From contig CP137667.1 in assembly GCA_037976565.1 (NCBI GenBank), positions 806,001 through 870,000 of the forward strand: a stretch of 64,000 bases of DNA, in the 5' to 3' direction. The position numbers were made by a program, and so were the translations under genes. Position 1 is the stretch's first letter, and every line of letters starts with the position of its first letter. The stretch comes from Mesocentrotus franciscanus (Eukaryota; Echinodermata; Echinoidea; Camarodonta; Strongylocentrotidae). The notes below the pieces were generated by a model. That model did not search any database. It saw nothing but the letters and a program-made list of their open reading frames with translations, and was not told the DNA's origin. This document shows, one piece after another, positions 11,879 to 22,242 of the stretch.

Positions 11879-12042
11879 TCATAAAAGTAAACAGAAGTTC
11901 GAAGACACTTTGATGTTTGAATTATGCGCTGGATTTGACAAAACTGAAACCCCGACTTGATCAGAGGAAGATCGGTAATCCGGTTGATCCTTGTCTGTGT
12001 TATCCATGTGTCCTGTGGAATCCATGTGTCCTGTGGAATCAG
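11879..12042 (-). CDS. Possible 3'-terminal exon of the cyclase gene (weak)
   Basis: On the minus strand a pyrimidine-rich acceptor CTGATTCCACAG precedes an open stretch reading GHMDSTGHMDNTDKDQPDYR and on to a stop at 11879. Composition is polar and looks coding. The acceptor and the first nine exonic bases are duplicated in tandem: an 18-bp unit containing ATTCCACAGGACACATGG occurs twice, in frame. The exon lies on the same strand and downstream of the guanylate cyclase exons, so it could encode a variable C-terminal tail. The expected intermediate end of the cyclase domain is not visible and the link is unproven. Confidence 0.25.
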
Positions 12043-12189
12043 AAAGTAGAAATGTAGTTAAAATTGTCACACAAGTAACTGACTAAAGATACATAGTAGC
12101 TTTGTAGTATAATCATGTTAAAAAAGAAGAGAAAATATGTAATGATATCGTAATGTAGAGATTAAAATAGCAATAAATTATCAGAAGTG

Positions 12190-12640
12190 AAAATGGGGCA
12201 CCTTTCCCGCCTGAAAAGGGGCACTAACCAGAAATGAAAGAGAGGCACTTATAAAAATGGAAAGGGGCATTTGTCGAAGGAAAAGGGGCGCTTATCAGAT
12301 TTTAATAGAGGCATTTATCAGAAGTGAAAAGGGTCATTTATGATAAGGGGAAAAACACTTATCGGAAGGGAAAAGGGCATTTATTAGAGAGGAAAGGGGG
12401 GCGCGTGTCAAAATAAAAGGGGCACTAAATCAGAGGTGGACGAGGCACCAATGGAAATGGAAAAGGGACACTTCTACCAAAGGAAAATGGAAACTCGTCG
12501 AAGTAAAAGGGCGCCTCTCAGATTTGAATAGGGGCAATTATCAGAGGTAAAGGGGGTACTCATAAGAATTAGAAAGAAAAGGGGCACTGTTGGGTACTTA
12601 TGCCCCCTGCCCCCCCCCCCCTCCCACCCCGGTGAGTGCC
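12190..12640 (-). repeat. Degenerate ~28-bp GGGGCACTTATCAGAA minisatellite
   Basis: About fourteen diverged copies of AAAAGGGGCACTTATCAGA follow one another and end at a poly(C) tract, CCACCCCGGTGAGTGCCGCC. Open frames across it are artefacts of the repeat. Confidence 0.8.
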
Positions 12641-13255
12641 GCCTCTGAAACAGAACCAAGTGTTGATAGCAAGAAATGTCGTATGATTGCTCATATTATT
12701 GAACATTCCCTATTCTGTAGAGTATCTGCAAACTTTCAAACTGATATCTTTTTTCGCGTTATGTCAGAGCTATGGTCATCTCTATTCCATAATAATTGTA
12801 TGTGTCCGTGAATGTGCGGATGTCTGTGTATCCTATACAGAAACTTTGTTTAAATAAAGTGGTAATTCGGTTGTATCTCTTGCACCATTCCTAAGCAGGT
12901 ATCCCTACACGAGTTAAGACTACCACCGATCAGTATCAAGTAGCTTTCTCAGACACAAACAGGGAATGCGATTATTGTATTAAAGGTAAGGATGATTTAC
13001 CTTCTTTCAAGGAAGATGACGTCCCCAAGGAAGGCTGATCACTTGAGGGTGACGTCACAAAGGCCGGTTTTGAATGCGTAGATGAACGCATTATGAAATA
13101 TGTATCCATCTTCCCTTTTCCTTTAATGAAAACATCTCCTCTGTTTTCCGCATGAAAGCGATCGTCATGACAAATTGATCTGTTAAAAAGATCACAAACG
13201 TTCTGCTTATACTATCTTATCGTAGTTGAAAAGTATGTACTATATTACTTAATCT
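12641..13255. other. Non-coding stretch
   Basis: TGACGTCA-like words occur at 13017-13055. The missing last part of the guanylate cyclase catalytic domain (usually ending GEI-VKGKG) was looked for on the minus strand here and not found. Confidence 0.35.
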
Positions 13256-13500
13256 TAATACTTGAAAACTGTATGGCTTGTATTTACATGATAATACTTG
13301 AAAACTGTATGGCTTGTATTTACATGATCTTACTTGAAAAACGGAATAGCTTTTATGTTCATTATCTTACTTGAAAACAGTGTGGCTTGTATCATGTACA
13401 TTTTCATAAATGAAAAACATAATAACTTTTATGTACATTATCATACTTGATAACTGTGTGGCTTGAACGTATATTATCTTACTTGACAACAGTGTGGCTT
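13256..13500 (-). repeat. Tandem repeat derived from an exon/splice-donor boundary
   Basis: Seven diverged copies of ACTTGAAAACAGTGTGGCTTG (plus strand), spaced about 35-45 bp, start near 13261, 13296, 13333, 13369, 13411, 13447 and 13481. The last coincides with the 3' end of the cyclase exon at 13483-13636 and its donor. Read on the minus strand, several copies keep CAAG followed by GTAAGAT-like sequence, so the array multiplies a splice-donor region inside the intron. Confidence 0.75.
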
Positions 13501-13636
13501 GCATGAATCTTTCCTGGAGCACCATGGCTTTCCATACGAGATGCTGTATTGACTGTGTCGCCAAAAGACAGTACCTAGGCATTTTTAGTCCCACCACTCC
13601 GGCTACAACAGGGCCAGTATGAGCACCGATACGGAT
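13483..13636 (-). CDS. Guanylate cyclase exon F: catalytic site, frameshifted
   Basis: After acceptor TTGATTGCAG it reads [19 protein letters not shown], then PRYCL. It must shift by one base to continue [20 protein letters not shown] and on to a donor TCAA|GTAAGA. Observed length is 154 and phase needs 155. One T is missing in the T-run of the CTTTTGG word, where relatives encode CLFGD. The catalytic Asn and Arg lie after the break. The 3' end of this exon is the seed of the tandem repeat at 13256-13500. Confidence 0.88.
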
Positions 13637-16600
13637 CTGCAATCAACCAGGATACGACACATTCTTATGATGATTATTCCATGATCATGCGCTCGTATGA
13701 AATGGAAATTCATTAATATTTAGCCACATTGTAGTTAAGGTAAATAAAAGTTATTACAGAAAGAAGAAAATAAAGCAGCGCTGAAATTAATGACTGCAGA
13801 GAATTCTTCGTTATATCTTTTCGATAAGCCTAATAAACAACCATTACCAATATTCAACCTGTAACATGCTTTTTTATATATTTTTGCCTCTGACATTTTT
13901 ACCTGTGACATTTTTTCCTCTGACATTTTTACCTCTGACATTTTTACACCGAGCCGGAAAACCTACCTGAACTTCACGATCTGGTACTGGTGATCGCAGC
14001 TTGGGGATGACGTCAAGAGTATCAATACCAAATAATAATATACGTTCAGCATGTGTTGGACTAGGAACTGGTAGACCACCCACTACCATGTAAGAATCAC
14101 CGATTGTTTCAACCTATACAAAGAACAAGGTCAGTAAATATTTTCTCTTTAAATCGGTAACAAGTGCTGTTCTCTATAACTGTTCTGTTATGCAGTGCAT
14201 ATCATAAATATGTATCCGAATTTGGTCGCTTCTAATTAAAAAAGTTATAGCCATATGACCTTGAACCATATTCCATGGCAAAGGGTAACTAATACCTGTC
14301 TAATGATACCATATTCATAATTGTGCTGCCACGGATGACTGAGCAGCAGGCTTTTTAAAAGGTATTGTCACATTGACTATTAGGCAGTTGAGAAGAAAAG
14401 GAGTATTGTCAACTTGTGTAAGGACTTAGGGTTACCCTTCTCATTAGGTGATTCAAAATGTATTAAAAGTTTATTTGGAATGTAATCTTTTTTATGAAAG
14501 TCAATTTCTCTGATACTTATCATCATGTGTTCTTTCTTGCACTTGGGTTTTAGTAACCTTTGAGTTTTCATTCGCAATTCTAGATAAATACCTTATGTTC
14601 ATTACACGTGTTAAATGGCGCAGCAGACGAGTGAGCAGAGAAACCTTATATATCATGAGACAAGACAGTTAGTAGGCTGTTCAAAATAGTTAAAGGTTAT
14701 CCTTTGGATTGAAACAAGGTTCCGTGAAAACCCAGATACGTTGCATCATTAAAAAAATGAAGAACGGAAGCACGAGGAATAAATTAACTTTTAAAAGGAT
14801 TTAAGACCACAGAAGCACAAGCATATTGTCTGACCCACATTCGTTCCATCAGCCCAAAATTGGTTCAAGGCGATTTTGACAACACTTTTCAAAGACCCTG
14901 GTTCTCAGTCGCCCGCGGCAAAAATATTATGAATAGGAGGGTATCATGGGACAGAAAAATAGGTTGCATGAAATAGATTTCAGAGTCATATTGGTTATGG
15001 ATTTTTAATTAGGAGCTACCAAGTTGCGAAAACTTTTTTTATACACTGTACAGTTTCACCAAATCGCAATTAAAATGAAAAATGATAGCATGTATATGAC
15101 TGTAATAACTCAAATGGTGTTTATGTTTATATTAGGGGCGTTCATATACAAGACGTGAAATACACGTGTTCTAGTATATTTGTCAATATGAATGTTCGGA
15201 CAATGTCGTCGTTGTCTGTGTCAGTCATACGTATTTTAATCAGAGAGGATCATTTATGTCTTAAGTCTAAATTTCAAGCCACCTTACGAAAGATGACCTG
15301 AAATGGCCGAGGATCAAACTCGGAGTCCTAGCTTGTACAGGCAAACGAGAGAGTACCATTTGGGCAACTCTAGATTGTACAAGCCTTTCCATAAGTAGTC
15401 CATGGAGTGGTTCAGGAATTACCTCACAGACAGAATGCAATATGTTAATTTAAATGATCATGATTCATGTCTACGACAAATCACTTGTGGTGTCCCGCAA
15501 GGATCCCTCCTAGGACCACTCTTGTTTATACTTTACATTAATGATTTCCAAACTTCCTTCCCCATTTTGTCATGTATACTTTTTGCTGATGATTCCAATA
15601 TTTTCTTTACTCATCCTGTTTGTTATAGCGCTTACAGACTTCGGTGGTAAGCGCTTTATAAGAAACGTTGTTATTATTATTTATTATTATTATCCAAATC
15701 CCAATATTTTTGCTGACGTTGTAAACAATGAATTACTGTCTGTTTTGGAGTGGATTGATGCCAATAAGTTATCTCTTAATGTTACTAAAACGAACTATAT
15801 GCTTTTTATTAACTCTATAACATCACTACCTGGTAACATTTTCTTTAATGACACAAACATTTTATTTGTTGAACACACACAATTTCTTGGTCTTGTTATA
15901 GACTGTAAACTTAATTGGAAAATGCACGTTGGCAATTTATGTAAATTTTCTTTCCTCTTGATTTTCTGTTAAATCTATATTCCACCTTAATTTTCCCTTA
16001 TTTAAATTACGGTATTCTAGCTTGGGGCAACTGCTCCAAGACTCAACTGCATAGTTTATTGGTCATTCAAAAAAAAACTCTGAGAATAATTCACAATGTT
16101 GGTTTCCGGTCACATTCAAACATCTTATTTTTCAACGATAACCTTTTACATGTGTCTGATATACTTCTCTGTAATCTGGGTATTTTCATGTACCGACTTA
16201 CAACAAATGAATTGCCTGATTCTATTGCTACTCTTTTCACAAAGAACTTGGATATTCATTCATACCCTACCAGGAAAAGGAATGATTTTTACATCCCCCG
16301 TTTACGAACTACATTTTCCTTTTAAAAAATTGTGTATACTGGTCCATCTTTCGAGAAAAATCTTCATCCTGATTTACTGCACCCTTCTTCTGTTTATCAA
16401 TTTAAATATAAACTCAAGTTACATCTTTTGAATGCATACAATAATAATGATGATTAGACATTTTATGTATAATGTTCTTTTCTTTATAACGAGTACCATT
16501 TTACAATTCATTGCAATTCTAGGCGATCTTCTGCTTCTGTGACATAAGTGAATTTTATCAGGGAAGGAATGACAAATTTATGACTTCTAGTGTTCGGTTT

Positions 16601-19600
16601 TATAAACGTTCAGGTGGTGGAAACATGTGGTGGAAATAGGTGAATACTCTGCTACTTATTGGCTCGTTACTCCTCTTCCTTTTAGTGTATTTCTTTTCTT
16701 TTCTTTGTTTCTGTATGTTATTTTATTGAACTCGTAAACAATTATTTGTCAAATTACTGCCCTCTTACATTTGATTATGTACGTCTCTCTAAAGTAAACA
16801 TTTTCTGTCTCTGTCATTTTTTTCAAGTCTCCCAGGAACCTATTCTTTACAAGCTATGCTCTGCACATTTCACAGTGTTGTGCTTTTCTTGTCTGGGTTT
16901 CGTTTAACATGATAATAGTTGTCAAACAAATTTGATGATATGTAACTTTGTAGTCTGATTAATTTGTCAATTACTATAATCATTTTTTTATAAATATTTT
17001 TGTATCTGTATTGTATCTGCATGTGAATCGTGAAACCAATAAACTTAAACTCAAACTCAAACGCAACGGATGCTTGTCGGGCAATAAAATATCAGGGGAT
17101 TATGGCACTGCATGGAACAAACAATGAAAATGCGCCCCACCAATATATCAGCTACGTAACGGTACAAACGGGTGAGCAAAGCGATCGGGCGGTATTTTTG
17201 TTTGGGGGATGACATTTTTAGCCATCAAAGCGCGATTTCCTATGTATACTACTCTTCTATACTACTATACTTATACAAAAATGTATAAGAAATTACTGAA
17301 ATCAAGGGTACAGTTTTGAATTTTGAAAATTGATGAACATCTTTTTTTCTTCTTCTTCAAAATCACTTCTTCCTCTAATGCGGCGCAAAATTAACGTATT
17401 TAGGAATGCAACAGAGATTTACTATTTTCCTCATTTTGAACCTTAGCAAATGCTTTTTATACATGTTTTCCTTTTAATTAGTAGAGTTGCTGTATGAAGC
17501 AAGAAGTTTTAGAATTTGAAAACAAAATCAACTCTCAAAGACATTGATAACAATGGCTGCCATGTTTCATACATTATGTTATAATCTTTCTTTGCCTCAG
17601 AAATGCCGTATACTTTTACATAGCTATACAATTTCCTTCAATACGGCACATATAATTTAATTGTTTAAAGATTCCTTACTGTTGATGCCAAGAGCACCTT
17701 TGAATTATTTTGAATATTCTTAAATCGACTAAGACCCTGACTAAGAAATATGGAACATAATATTGAAACGATATATGCGCACTGTAAAGATATGATCAAT
17801 CTTATTGACTGTTTGTATAAATAAAGCTGGCAATGCTTACCTTTATATAGACACCATTGACAGTGGTCAATTTATCAAACATGCTGTATATTTCGTTGAG
17901 GAAATGAATAACTTGGATTGGTTCACAACGGGAACACATGTCTGTAAACTTCACAATATCACTGAACATAACAGTTACTTCTGGATATTCACCTAATAAA
18001 GACAGAAAAGGGATAGTTATCACCGAAATATTACAACTACTTCTTAAAGTTCAGATGATAAGACATAAAAATGCACCATCGAATATCATAGTCATTTCTG
18101 GAAAAGTCTCCAGATACACCTAGTATATCACTAAACATCATGAAAATTATGAATTTGAAATGGTTATCTCGACTTACCAGCTTGAACATGCCTGCCTTCT
18201 CGGAGATTATTGGCAACTTCTTTTGGTAGCATAGAAAATAACAAGCTGTCTGTCTTTTCTTTTCCATTGCTAAGTCTCTCATTAAAGTACGCAACTCCTC
18301 TTTCTTCTGCTCCAATTCTTTCGCGAGCCCCACCTGGGTTAATTACACAAAGTCAACACGTTAAGTCGTTAAAATTATCCGATGGTAAAACAGGCTTGTT
18401 AGAAAAGGGGTAGGAGAAATGTTTGGTAAACATGAAATTGCATGATACCTCCCCTAGCAACTGAGATGAGTTTTGTTCCTTTGTTTATTTGTTTTTAAAC
18501 GGGTACGCAGGCGGTTCTTACCTGTCTAGATCCGCCCATGATGATAATAGGATTAGACTATCATAATGGTTTTCATCTTCATGATCATGACCACCATCAC
18601 CATCATCATTATCATCACCCCCACCACCATCATCATTGTCACCATCATCACAACCACCACCACAAGCATCATCATCATCACCATTATCATCATCACCATC
18701 GTCATCACTACCACCATGACCATTGTCATAACCACCGTCATCAGCACCACCACCACATTCATCACCATCATCGCCAGTATCTTCACCATCCTTATTATCA
18801 TTATCATTATCCCTCTAGCATACCTATATTTTGGTAAAACAGTTTATTATTCTTTGTTCATTCACCCATTAGGTCCCAATGTATTTTTTATAGTGAGAGT
18901 AATTCCTTTAATTGCTACGTAAGGCCCGTTGTTAGGCAAGGCAGGCTTACTAAAAAAATTTCTGCAAATACCGTTTCTTAAATTCACAGATCAGTCGTTT
19001 GATACTAACAGAATAAATCGAAGTCGCATCAAGTGATGCTTAGATGACAACCTCCCCACACACAACTTTAATTCTCATTTCTTGTATATTCCGGGAGGAA
19101 TAAGATGCTCGCATAAGCCCTTCTCCCTTACTAAGTATGTCTATTGGTAATCATGGTAAGGTTGAAACTTTCCTGAAATTACATTCCCTGGGAAAATTTT
19201 ACCAATTAAGTAATGATAAGCGATAATAACGCACCTCTACTATACGCTGTTGATTGAAGAGAATGAGATCTCTTGTGACGTCATGGGGTGCAATATCAGA
19301 GAAATGCATGTTTTTTGTACGTAACTCAGTCAGTGACGTCAACACAGAGGAGGAAAGGAAAATGAAAAGACCACTGATTTTCATTTCGATCATCTGTCCT
19401 GAATATGGCAATAAGAGAGTAAACATTAATTGAACACGTAATGTATGCAATTCTGACTACTCTGACTATTAAAATACAATTATTCGTAACAGATGAATGT
19501 AATAATTTGTAACGAGGAACTTAACACAGATTTGTGCATTAAATTTGATTACATTCCGGAAATGGCATATTAATTGGGTATAAGTTTCGCATTGGGAAAA

Positions 19601-19894
19601 AAAATCCGGGCTTAGTCCAGTTTTCAAAAATGAATTATTCTCCTTTGCCTAACTCAAATTGACGCCTTAACAAAATATAAGATCCTTGTGATAATCTAAT
19701 TTTAGGTTTAAGTGAATCTTAATCAGAATAATAGTCGTGAGTCACCTCTCAGAGACAGACACTGGTTCCTCCTGATCAGTTGCTTCAGGGTAACCATGAA
19801 AATCATGTTTATGAAAAGTTGGATGTTTTTTGCAGTCAGTTCAATTTCAGGATGTTTGAGTTGTATGATGTCGTCAAGCCTTGTATAAGTGACT
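13483..19894 (-). CDS. Soluble-type (HNOBA) guanylate cyclase, six exons, two frameshifts
   Basis: The enzyme converts GTP to cGMP in the cytoplasm, usually as a haem-regulated dimer. Joined exons (19746-19894, 19235-19398, 18178-18333, 17841-17992, 13967-14113, 13483-13636) give about 307 residues. These cover the C-terminal part of the HNOB-associated domain (1-104), the signalling helix (105-140) and most of the class III cyclase domain. Metal-binding Asp residues are visible in [10 protein letters not shown] and in ETIGDSYM. The guanine-selecting Glu (VETIGD) and Cys (MPRYCL) and the transition-state Asn/Arg (VNTASRM) are all present once the frame is followed. The [14 protein letters not shown] linker resembles atypical oxygen-sensing-type cyclases (Gyc-88E/beta-like). 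The N-terminal haem domain exons and the last C-terminal segment are not visible. Each frameshift is one missing base in a homopolymer, so consensus error or recent inactivation are both possible. Confidence 0.88.
13967..14113 (-). CDS. Guanylate cyclase exon E: catalytic core
   Basis: A 147-bp codon-complete exon (acceptor TTTGTATAG, donor TTCAG|GTAGGT) reads [19 protein letters not shown], then THAERI. It carries the guanine-specifying Glu and second metal Asp. The usual GDAYM has Ser for Ala. Immediately downstream in the intron are four copies of a 15-bp CTGACATTTTTACCT-type repeat (plus-strand reading, 13889-13948). Confidence 0.9.
14114..15395. other. Cyclase intron sequence without further genes
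   Basis: This lies between exons E and D of the cyclase. I see no exon or recognisable repeat before the retrotransposon at about 15398. Confidence 0.5.
15402..16325 (+). pseudogene. Reverse transcriptase fragment (CR1/jockey-like), broken
   Basis: Blocks are [20 protein letters not shown], then the catalytic FADD box ([10 protein letters not shown]). After the nested insertion come [24 protein letters not shown] and [13 protein letters not shown], which are the thumb-region motifs of CR1/jockey-type RT. A later frame (16059-16325) reads [20 protein letters not shown] and [14 protein letters not shown], the C-terminal region. Three frames are needed. The fingers subdomain and endonuclease are absent. 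Confidence 0.85.
15617..15691 (+). mobile_element. 75-bp tail-only retroposon insertion with 4-bp target duplication ATCC
   Basis: A segment with TATAGCGCTTACAG, then GTAAGCGCTTTATAAG and an (ATT)n tail is flanked by ATCC at 15613-15616 and 15692-15695. Removing it plus one ATCC restores the RT reading FFTHP followed by NPNIFADV. It matches only the last bases of the L2-like 3' end also seen (minus strand) at about 30855-30945. Confidence 0.75.
17065..17800. other. Cyclase intron, no further features seen
   Basis: AT-rich DNA between the retrotransposon tail and exon D. A 60-codon frame at 17030-17212 begins in the element tail and shows no domain. Confidence 0.4.
17841..17992 (-). CDS. Guanylate cyclase exon D: start of catalytic domain
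   Basis: It has acceptor TTTATTAG and donor AAAG|GTAAGC, two bases in, codon-complete out. It reads [20 protein letters not shown], then [20 protein letters not shown]. It contains the first metal-binding Asp (FSDIV). The end reads VYIK before exon E VETIGD. Relatives have VYK, so one extra codon (Ile) is present at the junction. Confidence 0.92.
18178..18333 (-). CDS. Guanylate cyclase exon C: signalling helix, frameshifted
   Basis: Acceptor TTAACCCAG and donor GCTG|GTAAGT bound the exon. It starts [20 protein letters not shown], a coiled coil that couples sensor and catalytic domains. It then must change frame after MEKK to read [20 protein letters not shown]. The exon is 156 bp, but phase at both ends demands 157. 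One A is missing in the A-run complementary to 18254-18262. Everything on both sides is conserved coding sequence with intact splice sites. Confidence 0.88.
18548..18815. repeat. Long CAT/CAC microsatellite in a cyclase intron
   Basis: An interrupted (CAY)n tract about 260 bp long lies between exons B and C. It produces a His-rich open frame on the plus strand and a Met/Val-rich one on the minus strand, neither of which is credible as a gene. Confidence 0.9.
19235..19398 (-). CDS. Guanylate cyclase exon B: end of HNOBA domain
   Basis: It is bounded by acceptor CATATTCAG and donor GAG|GTGCGT (164 bp, two bases in, codon-complete out). The product contains [16 protein letters not shown], then [18 protein letters not shown] and [15 protein letters not shown]. 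It matches the hallmark G-Y-SDI-LHDATRDLVL-EQ stretch of soluble guanylate cyclases, with Asp-Ile-Ala-Pro-His-Asp at the switch helix. Confidence 0.9.
19746..19894 (-). CDS. Guanylate cyclase exon A: HNOBA domain
   Basis: The acceptor TTTTTTGATAG and donor GAG|GTGACT bound 149 bp, entered with one base and left with one base of a codon. It reads [17 protein letters not shown], then [12 protein letters not shown]. This fits the HNOBA segment in which a RP/HP-H-I-F-NI-FIN-VF pattern precedes the substrate-domain linker. It splices in phase to exon B to give LSLRG|QMIEM, the family's LKGQM block. Confidence 0.85.
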
Positions 19895-20220
19895 CTATCA
19901 AAAAACACCAATGAAAAATACCGATAGAATGTGCCTTATGTCAACAAAGGTGAAACCGACGCTTGCCCGCGTGTGTATGTCATTCATACTGCCGGAGAAA
20001 TTCACTCGCTGGTCGAGCCTCGGCCGGAAGTGAAGAATTATTGCGCAATCGCTTGCTAGCTGGGCGCGTGCTTTGATTTTGGATTCACCAGCGTACAAGG
20101 GTGTCGATTTGTATCCGTGGTTGGGGGATGATAGGTGCCAAAATATTTTCGGCAATGGATCAAAGCAACCAAGAGGTAGAAGCGTGTGGCAGGTTGCAGC
20201 CCCTTGGAAGGCCAAGTTAT
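19895..20220 (-). other. GC-richer open stretch upstream of cyclase exon A, unassigned
   Basis: A 105-codon minus-strand frame with more CpG than its surroundings lies directly upstream of exon A. I do not recognise a haem-domain or HNOBA motif in it. It could be a dispersed repeat or an upstream exon region, and no clear splice pair was found. Confidence 0.25.
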
Positions 20221-21757
20221 TAACTTGTTCAAGTCACCCTCAATAAAGATAACATTTCAGAGAATATAAGAGTGGTAATAAAATTAATAACATGCTAAAT
20301 GTTAGTCCTGACTCTTGCCTGCAGTGTAGGCCTACCAGACTGATATCATCTATTTTTAAACGAAATTTAGACATTACCAAAAAAAATCCAATGGTGAGGG
20401 ATATCAACTTGTGAAAGTATTATGTTACCAGTGGGCAAATGCATTAATAAGCAACCAGGAAAGGTTCATGTAGACAGAAAATTCTTTATTTCCTGGTGAT
20501 AGAAACATACATTTTATGAATATTGATGTCTCCAAACAACATTCATCGTGAAAAACCCATTCCAATATTCTGTGTAAGGAGATCTCAAAAAACATAGTTC
20601 TCATTAGTAAATGAAAAACATATTGCTTTTGGTTCTTCATTTGACTCTCTTCCTTCTTTAATTAAACCAACTGAATCCTCTCTGCGGGAAACTCAATTCA
20701 ATGAAACAGAATATCACTGATGCAAAATTTGGTTCTCAAAATGACAGAAAATTTCCACTCCTGATCTCATACAAACTGTCTGTTTCTTAAAAACATAATA
20801 TAAAACTTACGTTCCAACTACCAAACAACAAACTTCCATTATCTCCTTCTTCACCCAGATATACTTATCATACCAGATACGCTCTAAAATATAAGCATAA
20901 TATTCCCCTGAGGCCCTGACCAGAGCACTATTTTTTTTCTCAAAAACTATAACCAGTCTTAGAAGGTGCATTATTATTGGAAGGGTGTTATAGACAAAAC
21001 CTTCAAAAACACCTTCTTATGCCTGTTACGTTTCAATACAATACATAGGCCTACATTAGCTTTTCAATAAAACAAAAATAAGTTGTGACATAATAATCTT
21101 TCTCTAAAATATCGAACTGGAGTATTATGTTGTCGCTTGTTTATGTACATACAAAGAGCATATTTTTAAGAGGCACGTTCTGCGCGAATGCCTGAGCTTG
21201 TAAATTTCGCGTATTGAAATTCACAATCAGTCCCAAATTTCATTCAATCTTTTTTGTTTTTTGTTTTTGTTCACATTCCTTTTAAGCCCTGTCAAAAATG
21301 TGGCATTGATTATTTACTCGTTTTTAATTAGTTTTTGAAGAACTCCTAGGTGAAAGAAATCATAAGTATTCTTGAATATTATTACTTGTTTTAGAACATG
21401 TTGGGCCTGTCTCACATTGCCTTCCATCATTCCATGGCAATTTTCCATGTTTCTTTCAGCTTATTTCTCACTTCTTTTCCATCTACTCAACTAATTCCTG
21501 ATCATGCATTAACCTCATACCTACCATCACTCATGCCTAAGCTAATAGGGAGGGGATCCCGTAAAATAATTTTGACATTGTAAGAAATAAACATGAGCAA
21601 TATTTCATTGTAGGTTACTTTAAAGTCACCTCTTTTTTCATCGCCCATTCACATCAGTTCCCTGAAGGAAATGCTGGAATATATATGTCCCTCTTTCTCT
21701 TGTCTTTCTTCCTTTTCTCTTCCCCTTCCTTTTTCTTCTGCCCGTTTCTTCCCCTTT
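20221..21757. other. No gene seen
   Basis: Expected upstream exons of the cyclase (haem-NO-binding domain) were looked for on the minus strand and not recognised. The sequence is AT-rich with pyrimidine runs near 21690-21755. Confidence 0.4.
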
Positions 21758-22242
21758 TCCCAGGTAGCAAGCCCATATGGGGCCCATATGGGGATGATCT
21801 GGGTCACTTGTGCCATCTGGGCTATTAAATGGAACCCATATATGTATCCCATATGGGGCCAATATTTAGTAACCCATATGGGATCTATCTGGGCCAGCCC
21901 TTATGGGTCCCAGATGGGAATGAGCTGGGCGTACACATATGGGTAGAATATGAATATGCCCATATGGGTAACACATGGGGAAAATCTGGGTTAACCCACA
22001 TGGGATATATCTGGGTTAACCAATATGGGTACCAGATGGGATTAAGCTGGGCATACCCATTTGGGCCCAGTTTGGTATGGGTCCCATCTGGGTCCCATCT
22101 GTCTTATATGGGTTTACCCATATGGGTCCCATATGCTTCTTGGGTGCAGATGCCTTAGGGCCCCAGATGGTTTTCCATATGGGGCCCATGTTTCAGAGAA
22201 TATGGGACCCATGTGGGTCCCACATGGGCTTGCTACCTGGGT
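21758..22242. mobile_element. Foldback element made of CCCATATGGG palindromes
   Basis: The ends are inverted: CCCAGGTAGCAAGCCCATAT at the left and the complement of CATGGGCTTGCTACCTGGG at the right. The interior holds roughly twenty CCCATATGGG or CCAGATGGG words spaced irregularly. Long frames crossing it (PYG/HMG repeats) simply reflect the repeat. No transposase is present. Confidence 0.75.

Larger units (their letters stand above)
15398..17064 (+). mobile_element. 5'-truncated non-LTR retrotransposon inside a cyclase intron
   Basis: It begins within the RT domain ([14 protein letters not shown]) and ends with AATAAA and an ACTCAA-type simple tail at 17037-17064. It is in opposite orientation to the host gene. 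Frameshifts and a 75-bp nested insertion (15617-15691) inactivate it. Confidence 0.85.

Noticed and set aside
18538..18922. Histidine-rich open frame (and Met/Val-rich opposite-strand frame)
   Set aside because: It is simply a CAY microsatellite in an intron of the cyclase gene, with no splice sites or domain.
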